A DNA stretch of 7,849 nucleotides from positions 1-7,849 of the forward strand of contig WFPV01000005.1 of assembly GCA_015487405.1 (NCBI GenBank), written 5' to 3'. Under the pieces are notes generated by a model, which saw only the letters and a list, made by a program, of their open reading frames with translations, ran no database searches and was not told where the DNA came from. The translations under genes were made by a program, and so were the position numbers. Shown here piece by piece: positions 1 to 5,867 of this stretch; within the stretch, counting starts at the first letter, position 1, and each line of letters starts with the position of its first letter. This DNA is from Aquifex sp. (lineage in GTDB: Bacteria; Aquificota; Aquificia; Aquificales; Aquificaceae).

Positions 1-933
1 AGGGTGGTAAGGAGTGAAGAGGAGCTCGAGAAAGCTTTCGAAAGTGCCTACAGGGAAGCAGAAACCTTCTTCGGTAAGGGAGACCTCTTCATAGAAAAGT
101 ACTTGGAAAATCCAAAACACATAGAGGTTCAAGTTCTCGGAGATAAGTACGGAAACATAATTCATCTCGGGGAGAGGGACTGTTCTATCCAGAGAAGACA
201 CCAGAAACTGATAGAAATAGCACCTTCCCCGGCACTTCCCCGGGAGCTCAGGATGAAGATTCTCGGAAATGCCGTTAGAGCTTTAACTAAGGTCGGGTAC
301 GAAAATGCCGGAACCCTTGAGTTTCTCGTTGATACCAAAACGGGAGAATACTACTTCATAGAGATGAACACCAGACTCCAGGTGGAACACACAATTACCG
401 AGACCATAACCGGTATAGACATTGTGGAAAGTATGATTAGGATAGCTGCGGGAGAACCTCTCCCTTACCTTCAAAGTGACATAACATTCAGGGGATACGC
501 CATAGAGTTCAGGATAAACGCCGAAGACCCTAAGAAGAACTTCGCACCTGCTCCCGGAAAGATAACTTCCTACTACTCTCCCGGTGGACCCGGTGTGAGG
601 ATAGACGCTTCCGTTTACAAAGACTACATAATCCCTCCTTACTACGACTCGATGATTGCCAAGATGACAGTCTGGGCGCTCACTTGGGAAAAGACGGTAG
701 CGAGGGCAAGGAGAGCCTTGGACGAGTTCGTGGTCAGGGGCGTTCCTACAAACATCCCGCTGTATAGGGAAATAGTGAGAGACCCCGACTTCCTGAAGGG
801 AGACTTTGGTGTGAAGTTCTTAGAGGAAAAACTTGCTAAAGGCGAGTACGATTTTGAGATAGAAGGGGAAAAGCCGAGGGAGGACCTTGTACTCGCTATT
901 TCTGCTGCTATAGCAGCCCACTACGGGCTTTAA
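1..933 (+). CDS. accC: Biotin carboxylase, partial (5' end missing)
   Basis: ATP-dependent carboxylation of biotin by bicarbonate, the first half-reaction of acetyl-CoA carboxylase or of a two-subunit pyruvate/2-oxoglutarate carboxylase; cytoplasmic. The frame is open from base 1, so the start lies outside. By comparison with E. coli AccC about 165 N-terminal residues are missing: the N-terminal domain and the start of the ATP-grasp domain. Visible signatures (window residues): ERDCSIQRRHQK at 58-69, IEMNTRLQVEH around 120-130 with the catalytic Glu/Asn/Arg of the EMNTR motif, RINAEDP at 171-177, and PPYYDSMIAK further on. The protein runs about 30 residues beyond the usual AccC end and finishes in an Ala-rich segment (AISAAIAAHYGL), a tail more like archaeal-type PycA/CfiB small subunits. 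The family call is firm; the parent enzyme is not settled. Its stop overlaps the stop of the convergent downstream gene by 3 bases. Confidence 0.93.
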   Translation, partial: RVVRSEEELEKAFESAYREAETFFGKGDLFIEKYLENPKHIEVQVLGDKYGNIIHLGERDCSIQRRHQKLIEIAPSPALPRELRMKILGNAVRALTKVGYENAGTLEFLVDTKTGEYYFIEMNTRLQVEHTITETITGIDIVESMIRIAAGEPLPYLQSDITFRGYAIEFRINAEDPKKNFAPAPGKITSYYSPGGPGVRIDASVYKDYIIPPYYDSMIAKMTVWALTWEKTVARARRALDEFVVRGVPTNIPLYREIVRDPDFLKGDFGVKFLEEKLAKGEYDFEIEGEKPREDLVLAISAAIAAHYGL

Positions 934-1286
934 CCTTCTTTTTTCTCTTCCTTCTTCGCCCTCCTTGGAGGCTTCTTGGGTTGCAACTTCTCCGTAAGCT
1001 CCTCAACCGTAGGATAATAAACCCTTATTTCTCCGTTTTTTAAAAGGACGTAGGATTGTTTTAGGATATCTTGAATGTTCTTCTTGTTGCTGAGGAAGTT
1101 TTCTATCTCCTTAATTTCGCTGTAACCTCTAAGTGTATACTCCCTCTCCTCACCGTTGTCAAAGTATATCTTTACCTTTAAACACCAGAACTTTGAGTTT
1201 TCCGCATCCCTGCACCTTTCTGGCTCGCCCAAGGGCTCTATCTTAACGCTCCTTGCCACTATATCTTCAGGGTTCACTCCGAACAT
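930..1286 (-). CDS. Hypothetical protein, 118 residues, Lys-rich C-terminus
   Basis: I do not recognise this family. It has no signal peptide or membrane segment, so it is probably cytoplasmic. Residues 1-60 look like a small beta-rich domain with two Cys (25 and 35) and a VKIYFDNGEEREYTL stretch. Residues 56-100 look mostly helical (SEIKEIENFL, then PTVEELTEKL). From about residue 102 the tail is disordered-looking and strongly basic (QPKKPPRRAKKEEKKEG), as seen in nucleic-acid-associated small proteins; that role is a guess. The ATG is supported by a strong ribosome-binding site (GGAGGAG, minus strand, plus-strand bases 1291-1297). It overlaps the end of sfsA by 20 bases, so the two are almost certainly co-transcribed and translationally coupled. 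The 3' end meets the biotin carboxylase gene tail to tail. Confidence 0.75.
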   Translation of the reverse strand: MFGVNPEDIVARSVKIEPLGEPERCRDAENSKFWCLKVKIYFDNGEEREYTLRGYSEIKEIENFLSNKKNIQDILKQSYVLLKNGEIRVYYPTVEELTEKLQPKKPPRRAKKEEKKEG

Positions 1287-1920
1287 CTATCTCCTCCGCT
1301 ATAAAGATTTCTTTTAATGATACTTTACATCTAAAAGCCTTCACGGGGTATCCTTTTCTCACATATTCGTAAAAAGCTTCGCAGAACTCGAGGTCTCTTT
1401 CACAGTTCGGACTAAAGCTTTTACAGTCTTCCCTTTGACACACAAAAACAAGCAAAGGCTTTAACCCTCTCGGAAGCTGAGTTAAGATTCTCAAATGTTC
1501 CACACCCCTCCTTGTGGGAGCGTCGGGAAACAGTGCTACTTCGTTCTTAACAAGGTTCACCGATTTTACCTCAACAAGCGTATTTCCTATCAGAAAGTCG
1601 AAACGCTTTCCCCCGAACCTGGGCTCCCTTTTAAATTCCCTTATACCCTTACTTAGTAGGTACTCCTCAAATAACGCGTTAGCGTAATGACTCTCTATGC
1701 ACACAAGACTCTTCTCGGAACGGGCAAGGAGGACCTCGTGGCTGTACTTACCCTTCTCTTTTGCCCTTACAAAAACTGTGTTTCCTCTCCTAAGAAGCTC
1801 CGAGAGCCTACCGGTATTTCTTATGAGGGCTTTAACTACTTTTCCTTCCAGAAATACCTCTCCAACAAACCTGTTGAGTCGTCTTACAAAAATGGCGGGT
1901 TTGAGGGAAGGAAATTTCAT
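1267..1920 (-). CDS. sfsA: SfsA family protein (sugar fermentation stimulation protein A homologue)
   Basis: 217 residues, close to the usual family length of about 230. SfsA proteins combine an N-terminal OB-like DNA-binding part with a PD-(D/E)XK nuclease-like core; the E. coli protein was described as affecting maltose gene expression, and its true role is unclear. Seen here: MKFPSLKPAIFVRRLNRF at the N-terminus, the family NTG motif at 35-37, the nuclease-like residues D108 (RFDFLI), E117 and K119 (LVEVKSV), and FPDAPTRRGVEHL at 131-143. The frame is open further upstream, to an ATG at 1989, but that would run through the divergent fabZ start and add 23 residues not typical of the family; the family's MKF start at 1920 is preferred. 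No Shine-Dalgarno is visible upstream. Odd: cysteines 161, 166, 173, 180 and 198 cluster after the core. Confidence 0.9.
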   Translation of the reverse strand: MKFPSLKPAIFVRRLNRFVGEVFLEGKVVKALIRNTGRLSELLRRGNTVFVRAKEKGKYSHEVLLARSEKSLVCIESHYANALFEEYLLSKGIREFKREPRFGGKRFDFLIGNTLVEVKSVNLVKNEVALFPDAPTRRGVEHLRILTQLPRGLKPLLVFVCQREDCKSFSPNCERDLEFCEAFYEYVRKGYPVKAFRCKVSLKEIFIAEEIDVRSEP

Positions 1921-1943
1921 TAAAGTAATGTTAAAATATCGCC
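1921..1943. promoter_or_regulatory. 23-bp divergent sfsA/fabZ start region
   Basis: Only 23 bases separate the two divergent ATG codons and neither gene has a Shine-Dalgarno sequence there. On the plus strand TAAAAT at 1932-1937 ends six bases before the fabZ ATG. On the minus strand TAACAT (plus 1928-1933) ends seven bases before the sfsA ATG. If these act as -10 boxes, both transcripts would begin at or within a base of their start codons. No good -35 hexamer was found at the matching distances, so the promoter reading is tentative. Confidence 0.35.
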
Positions 1944-2390
1944 ATGGACATACAGGAGATAATGGAAATTCTCCCCCACAGATATCCAATCCTCCTCGTA
2001 GATAAGATATTGGAGATAGAAGAGGGTAAAAGAATCGTAGGGCTCAAAAATGTGAGCGTAAACGAGCCCGTGTTTCAGGGACACTTTCCCGGATTTCCTC
2101 TCTTTCCCGGAGTTTACATCCTCGAAGCCCTCGCCCAGACCGGTGGAATACTTATGATAAAATCCTTGAACTTAGAAATAGGAAAGTACGCGATAGTTTT
2201 TGCAGGGATAGACGGAGCACGCTTTAAGAAACCCGTTTATCCTGGAGACCAACTTATCTTAGAGTTAGAAGTTATTTCCCTCAAGAAGACCCTTTCCAAG
2301 ATGAAGGGGGTGGCAAAAGTAAACGGGGAGGTAGTTGCAGAAGCTACGCTACTCGCCGCTGCGAGAAAACTGGAAGATATCAAGCGTTAA
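1944..2390 (+). CDS. fabZ: (3R)-hydroxyacyl-[acyl-carrier-protein] dehydratase FabZ
   Basis: Hot-dog-fold dehydratase of type II fatty acid synthesis; it removes water from 3-hydroxyacyl-ACP to give trans-2-enoyl-ACP in the cytoplasm. 148 residues, a normal length. Signatures: ILPHRYPILLVDKI at 9-22, the active-site helix region GHFPGFPLFPGVYILEALAQ with catalytic H47 and E61, and FKKPVYPGDQL further on. Two positions differ from the common pattern: Phe where most FabZ have Met before PG, and Tyr-Ile where Leu-Ile/Val is usual before the catalytic Glu. Both are conservative and leave the catalytic pair intact. The stop is TAA followed directly by an in-frame TAG. The start has no Shine-Dalgarno. 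It is divergent from sfsA and convergent with the next gene, with which it overlaps by 11 bases, so it is apparently monocistronic. Confidence 0.97.
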   Translation: MDIQEIMEILPHRYPILLVDKILEIEEGKRIVGLKNVSVNEPVFQGHFPGFPLFPGVYILEALAQTGGILMIKSLNLEIGKYAIVFAGIDGARFKKPVYPGDQLILELEVISLKKTLSKMKGVAKVNGEVVAEATLLAAARKLEDIKR

Positions 2391-3144
2391 TAGAGTGTCT
2401 GAAAAAGAGTAGAGCCACGAGACCCAGCGCAGACCCGAGAATTATCAGGTAGGAAACCTGATAGGGTCTAAAGAGTTTAAGTACGTAAACGTGGGCTAAG
2501 AAAGCGTAGTATATCCAGAGAATTAAAGTTATCAAAAGCTTGTAGTCGTTAACCCAGTGGGTTCCCAGGAAAACTTTGGCCCATATGCTTCCGAAGATAA
2601 GCGTTAAAGTAAGTCCGATAAAAGCCAGTAAAACAAAAACCTTCTCGAGTCTTTTTAGAATTTTTAGGGGAATGAACTCCGCCGGTATGTTCTTTTCCTT
2701 TAGCTTTTTTTCAAAAAAGAGCTTAAAGAAGGACACCAGTCCACCGAAAAGAAGGGAAGTGTAAGCAACTCCCGCAGAGATGATATGTAAAATGTATAAG
2801 GGATTTTTAAAGCCCTCTTCTTTTGATGGAATCAGTAAGAGTGTGGTCAAGAACGCCGCAAAGGAAACCACGGTTCCAAACAGCTCAAACTCAGAACGCC
2901 GGGAAAGAATGAGAAAAACCAAAACGGAGATGTTTCCGATAATAGAAAGCATCCCGTATATGTCCCCTATCGGGAAGGTTTTGGTTTCTGCAAAACGCTC
3001 AAAGAGCGTAGTTAAATAAAAAACGAAACCTGTAGTTAGAAAAAAATAAGGAAGAGCTCTTATTCGTCGCTGAAAGAGATTCCTTACAAGGAACAGTACA
3101 AAGGCTATGAAGTAAGCAACGAGCGATAAGATGAGAGAAACCAT
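2380..3144 (-). CDS. CcsA/HemX-like cytochrome c assembly membrane protein
   Basis: 254-residue polytopic membrane protein with about eight hydrophobic segments (first at about 3-20, last at about 228-248). The CcsA/CcmC/HemX family handles haem at the outer face of the membrane for cytochrome c maturation, or influences glutamyl-tRNA reductase (HemX). Family marks: FPIGDIYGML at 57-66, LHIISAGVAYTSL at 119-131 with candidate haem-ligand His120, the GSIWAKVFLGTHW region at 185-197, and His218 in a later helix. The tryptophan-rich motif (usually WSWDPKE) is reduced to WVNDYKL at 197-203, with the second Trp, Pro and Glu lost, so haem handling may differ. The length fits HemX or a short CcsA rather than CcmF. 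It has no neighbouring ccs1/resB or hem gene here. It overlaps the fabZ end by 11 bases and is divergent from mlaE. Confidence 0.75.
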   Translation of the reverse strand: MVSLILSLVAYFIAFVLFLVRNLFQRRIRALPYFFLTTGFVFYLTTLFERFAETKTFPIGDIYGMLSIIGNISVLVFLILSRRSEFELFGTVVSFAAFLTTLLLIPSKEEGFKNPLYILHIISAGVAYTSLLFGGLVSFFKLFFEKKLKEKNIPAEFIPLKILKRLEKVFVLLAFIGLTLTLIFGSIWAKVFLGTHWVNDYKLLITLILWIYYAFLAHVYVLKLFRPYQVSYLIILGSALGLVALLFFRHSINA

Positions 3145-3182
3145 AGCTTTAATAATAAAATATCTCAGGGAAGGCGTACTCT
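3145..3182. promoter_or_regulatory. 38-bp divergent region between the CcsA-like gene and mlaE
   Basis: An AT-rich core (TAATAATAAAATAT, about 3150-3163) can supply -10-like boxes for both directions: TAAAAT at 3156-3161 on the plus strand, and TATTAT on the minus strand ending seven bases before the membrane-protein ATG. No convincing -35 is seen on either side. The plus side carries a ribosome-binding site AGGGAAGG at 3167-3174, eight bases before the mlaE ATG; the minus side has none. The promoter assignment is inferred from position and composition only. Confidence 0.4.
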
Positions 3183-4238
3183 ATGGAAAAATACGTAAAA
3201 TTAGTGGACAGAACCCTCTTACTTACAGGGGAATGGACCGTTGAGCACTTCAATGAAATTCGAAAGGAATTGGAAAATTTTAAAAATTTCTCCTTTGAAT
3301 ATGTAGACGCTTCGCGTATAGAGAAATTAGATTTCTACGGAGCGTATCTTATAGATAGATATCTCTCCCGATATTCCATTCACAATCTCCCGGAAAAGTA
3401 TAAGAAGCTTATAGAGCTTGTTAAGACAAGCCCCCAGGTACACCCTCCTAAAAGGAACTTCATCGATAATTTAATCGATGCGATTTATCGAAAAATACTG
3501 GACTTCTACGAGTTCTTTGTATTTACCGGACTTGTATTTTACGAAAGTGTGAGACACATTCGCTCTTTGGAGCTCAGGAACCTCGTAAAGGAGCTCGATG
3601 AAGCAGGTCCTAAGGCTATAGGAATAATAACTGTTTTGACCTTTTTGATAGGCGTGGTTATAGCCTACCAGAGCTCAGCCCAGCTTGCAGCTTTCGGAGC
3701 AAACATCTTTATAGTTGACCTCGTATCCATTTCCATAACGAGGGAACTCTCACCTCTCATAGTAGGTATCGTTATGGCGGGAAGGAGTGCAAGCAGTTAC
3801 ACCGCAGAGGTAGGACTTATGAAAGTTTCCGAAGAGATAGACTTGATGAGAACGCTGGGGATTTCTCCATACGCTTCCATAGTTCTCCCAAAGCTTTTAA
3901 GCTCCGTATTACTCTTCCCCTTCCTGATAACTTACGGGGATGTAATAGGAATAGCTGGGGGAATGCTCGTTTCCCAGTTTACCCTCGGTATTTCTCCCGA
4001 GCAGTTCCTGAGGAGACTCGGGGAGGTTTTATATCCGGACCATTTTTGGGCAGGAGTTATTAAAGGACCTATCTTCGGAGGAACGATAGCTCTCATAGGA
4101 ACTTACGAAGGCTTTAAAGTAGAAAAAAAGGCTGAAAGCATAGGTTTCAGCGTTACGCGAAGCGTAGTAAAAGCAATTTTCTCGATAATCTTTTTAGACG
4201 CCTTGTTCTCGGTGCTCTACAGATGGCTGAATATTTAA
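3183..4238 (+). CDS. mlaE: MlaE-type lipid ABC transporter permease with N-terminal STAS domain
   Basis: 351 residues. Residues 1 to about 85 match the STAS pattern (LLLTGEWTVEHFNEI, then DASRIEKLDFYGAYLIDRYL), i.e. an MlaB-like domain fused to the permease instead of a separate protein. Residues from about 105 are the MlaE permease: an amphipathic entry helix (FTGLVFYESVRHIRSL), a transmembrane segment at about 143-165, the hallmark MAGRSASSYTAEVG at 198-211 followed by EEID at 217-220, and further hydrophobic segments to the C-terminus. The family moves phospholipids or other hydrophobic molecules between inner and outer membrane together with MlaF and MlaD. ATG start with AGGGAAGG eight bases upstream. 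First gene of the operon; its 3' end overlaps mlaF by 16 bases. Confidence 0.93.
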   Translation: MEKYVKLVDRTLLLTGEWTVEHFNEIRKELENFKNFSFEYVDASRIEKLDFYGAYLIDRYLSRYSIHNLPEKYKKLIELVKTSPQVHPPKRNFIDNLIDAIYRKILDFYEFFVFTGLVFYESVRHIRSLELRNLVKELDEAGPKAIGIITVLTFLIGVVIAYQSSAQLAAFGANIFIVDLVSISITRELSPLIVGIVMAGRSASSYTAEVGLMKVSEEIDLMRTLGISPYASIVLPKLLSSVLLFPFLITYGDVIGIAGGMLVSQFTLGISPEQFLRRLGEVLYPDHFWAGVIKGPIFGGTIALIGTYEGFKVEKKAESIGFSVTRSVVKAIFSIIFLDALFSVLYRWLNI

Positions 4239-4984
4239 TAATTGTCGAGAATCTCGTATCAAGATACGGAGAAAAAATCGTACATAAAGGATTGAACCTA
4301 AAGATTAAAAAAGGGGAACTTTACGCCATAGTTGGGGAAAGTGGTTCGGGAAAAACTACGCTCCTGAGGGAGCTCCTTCTCCTTCGACCAATAGACGGAG
4401 GGAGGATAATATTTAACGGGAAAGATATAACGAAGCTATCTCCGGGGGAACTGGAAGAATTGAAAAAGAGAATCGGAGTGATGTTTCAGTTCGGTACTAT
4501 GTTTTCATCTCTCAGCGTAGGAGAAAATCTGGTCTACGTAATAAGGAAGAGGTATAAGATAGACAAACACACCGCAGTGGAGATGGCAAAAATAAAATTA
4601 ACGCTCGTAGGCTTAAAACCTCACGTCTTTTACATGTATCCCCACGAGCTTTCCGGCGGTATGAGAAAAAAAGCGTCCCTCGCCATGGCTATAGCTACGG
4701 ACCCTGACGTGGTTTTTTTAGACGAGCCTACCTCGGGTCTTGACCCTATAAGTGCGGAAGAGTTCGATAAGCTCGTAAGAACCCTTGTAGATTCAACAGG
4801 AATGACCATAGTCCAGATTACGCACGACCTTGCATCGCTCCTTTTCACCGATAGGGTTGCCGTTCTAAGCGAGGGAAAAGTAGTTTACGAAGGTGAGCCA
4901 AAGGGAATGGTGAATACCCAAAATCCGTGGCTAAGGAAGCTCGTAAGTACACTCAGGTTCAGGAGGTTAATCCTTGGAAAGTAA
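4223..4984 (+). CDS. mlaF: MlaF-type lipid ABC transporter ATP-binding protein
   Basis: 253-residue ABC ATPase that powers the MlaE permease at the cytoplasmic face. All nucleotide-binding motifs are intact: Walker A GESGSGKT at 38-45, Q-loop Gln89 in MFQFGTMF (the FQ-G-LF pattern typical of MlaF), signature LSGGM at 143-147, Walker B VVFLDEP with Asp167/Glu168, D-loop SGLDP at 171-175, and H-loop His201. The start ATG lies inside the last codons of mlaE and no strong Shine-Dalgarno precedes it, so translation is likely coupled to mlaE. The 3' end overlaps mlaD by 11 bases and carries the mlaD ribosome-binding site within its coding sequence. Confidence 0.95.
   Translation: MAEYLIIVENLVSRYGEKIVHKGLNLKIKKGELYAIVGESGSGKTTLLRELLLLRPIDGGRIIFNGKDITKLSPGELEELKKRIGVMFQFGTMFSSLSVGENLVYVIRKRYKIDKHTAVEMAKIKLTLVGLKPHVFYMYPHELSGGMRKKASLAMAIATDPDVVFLDEPTSGLDPISAEEFDKLVRTLVDSTGMTIVQITHDLASLLFTDRVAVLSEGKVVYEGEPKGMVNTQNPWLRKLVSTLRFRRLILGK
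4961..4976 (+). promoter_or_regulatory. Ribosome-binding site and TTG start of mlaD
   Basis: AGGAGG at 4961-4966, inside mlaF, stands seven bases before TTG at 4974. This strong site selects the unusual TTG start, which places the encoded N-terminus (ESKFKYFIVG) just ahead of the membrane anchor, as expected for MlaD. Confidence 0.85.
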
Positions 4985-5867
4985 GTTCAAGTACTTCATT
5001 GTTGGGAGCTTCTTACTGATTTTTGTAGCTCTCTTTATAGTGGTTGTTCTCGTCCTATACAAGGGCTTTTATAGGGTTGAGTACGCTACGTACCTTATAA
5101 AAACCACCTATTCCGTTAACGGGCTCGAACTCGGCAGTCCCGTAAAGTACAAAGGAGTTACTGTTGGCAAAGTAAAGAAGATAGAGATAAACTGGGAGAA
5201 ACCCTCGGAGGTCCTTATCTTCGTAGAACTCGATAAAAGACTGCAGGTTGATAGGAAGGTCTACGCCACTCTCGGACTTCAGGGTATTACTGGGTTGGCT
5301 TATATATCCCTCGAAGAGTCAAAAAAACCTCTCTCTGTTAAAAAAGAGAGGGGATATGTAGTTATTCCTTTTAAGCCCTCAACGTTTCAGGAAATCTCGG
5401 ACTTCATTCCCACGATGTTGACGGAAGTTCACAACTTAACGAAGGACCTAAGACACTTTATAAACTCAATAGATACTAAAGCTTTAAACGATACTGTGAG
5501 GACTGTTGACGTTACTTTGAAAAATCTTAACCAAAAGATAAATTTACTCACCCGAAGGGTAATAAAACTTCAAGAGGAAATATCTTTAGTTATTTCCGAC
5601 AGCAGGAAAACACTTTCTGATATAAATGCGTTGGTAAAGAAGTTTGAAGAAACTTCGGAAAGTGTAAGAGAAACAACATTAGAATTTAAGAAGCTCGCTG
5701 AAGAAACGCGTTCTCAAGTTCCGCAACTATCTAAGGAGCTCGAAGAGTTATCGAATAAGCTCGATAAAGTTCTCAAAGAAGTTGATAGATTTGTTAAAAA
5801 ATTAAATACAACTCCTTCGGAGTTGTTAATAAGGGAAAAAACGGAGGGTGCCCCCGTTGAGAATTAG
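4974..5867 (+). CDS. mlaD: MlaD/MCE-domain protein with long C-terminal coiled coil
   Basis: 297 residues. A single transmembrane anchor at about 8-29 (FIVGSFLLIFVALFIVVV) fixes it in the inner membrane with the rest in the periplasm. The MCE domain covers about 38-114: NGLELGSPVKYKGVTVGKV at 49-67 and LGLQGITGLAYISL at 100-113 are characteristic. MCE domains form hexameric rings that pass lipids from the MlaE/MlaF core. From about 140 to 285 the chain is almost entirely charged heptad-like helix (for example SKELEELSNKLDKVLKEVDR), a predicted coiled coil far longer than the short tail of 183-residue E. coli MlaD and more like the helical tails of PqiB or mycobacterial Mce proteins. Starts at TTG with a strong ribosome-binding site; overlaps mlaF and the next gene by 11 bases each. 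Confidence 0.93.
   Translation: MESKFKYFIVGSFLLIFVALFIVVVLVLYKGFYRVEYATYLIKTTYSVNGLELGSPVKYKGVTVGKVKKIEINWEKPSEVLIFVELDKRLQVDRKVYATLGLQGITGLAYISLEESKKPLSVKKERGYVVIPFKPSTFQEISDFIPTMLTEVHNLTKDLRHFINSIDTKALNDTVRTVDVTLKNLNQKINLLTRRVIKLQEEISLVISDSRKTLSDINALVKKFEETSESVRETTLEFKKLAEETRSQVPQLSKELEELSNKLDKVLKEVDRFVKKLNTTPSELLIREKTEGAPVEN
5321..5351 (-). terminator. Intrinsic-terminator-like hairpin on the antisense strand of mlaD
   Basis: Read on the minus strand, CCTCTCT (plus 5345-5351) pairs perfectly with AGAGAGG (plus 5328-5334) across a 10-base loop and is followed at once by seven Ts (plus 5321-5327). That is the classical intrinsic terminator layout, but the stem is only 7 bp, it lies inside a coding sequence, and it faces against mlaD. 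On the plus strand no T-run follows, so it should not stop the operon transcript. It may be a chance result of the Lys-Lys-Pro-Leu-Ser and Lys-Lys-Glu-Arg codons. Confidence 0.35.
5843..5859 (+). promoter_or_regulatory. Ribosome-binding site deciding the TTG start of the lipoprotein gene
   Basis: GGAGG at 5843-5847, inside mlaD, is nine bases before the in-frame TTG at 5857. An alternative GTG at 5848 overlaps the Shine-Dalgarno itself and is therefore unlikely to be used. The TTG start gives an 11-base overlap with mlaD, the same arrangement as at the mlaF/mlaD junction. Confidence 0.7.

Noticed and set aside
283..474. Minus-strand open frame inside the biotin carboxylase gene
   Set aside because: Antisense shadow of strongly conserved catalytic-region codons.
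1921..1989. Longer sfsA start at 1989
   Set aside because: It would add 23 residues overlapping the divergent fabZ start; the family N-terminus MKFPS begins at 1920.
1687..2005. Two plus-strand open frames antisense to sfsA
   Set aside because: They are shadows of sfsA in other frames, and one also overlaps the start of fabZ; no family resemblance.
3461..3480. Inverted repeat CATCGAT...ATCGATG inside mlaE
   Set aside because: It falls on Ile-Asp codons (FIDNLIDAI), with no adjacent T-run or promoter element; best explained by coding.
4255..4268. Short palindrome CGTATCAAGATACG at the start of mlaF
   Set aside because: The 2-base centre cannot form a stable loop, and it is within coding sequence; likely chance.
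4630..4848. Minus-strand open frame inside mlaF
   Set aside because: Antisense to the ABC signature and Walker B region; no independent evidence of coding.
5848..5850. GTG start for the lipoprotein gene
   Set aside because: The GTG lies within the Shine-Dalgarno sequence; TTG at 5857 has proper spacing and gives a normal short signal peptide.
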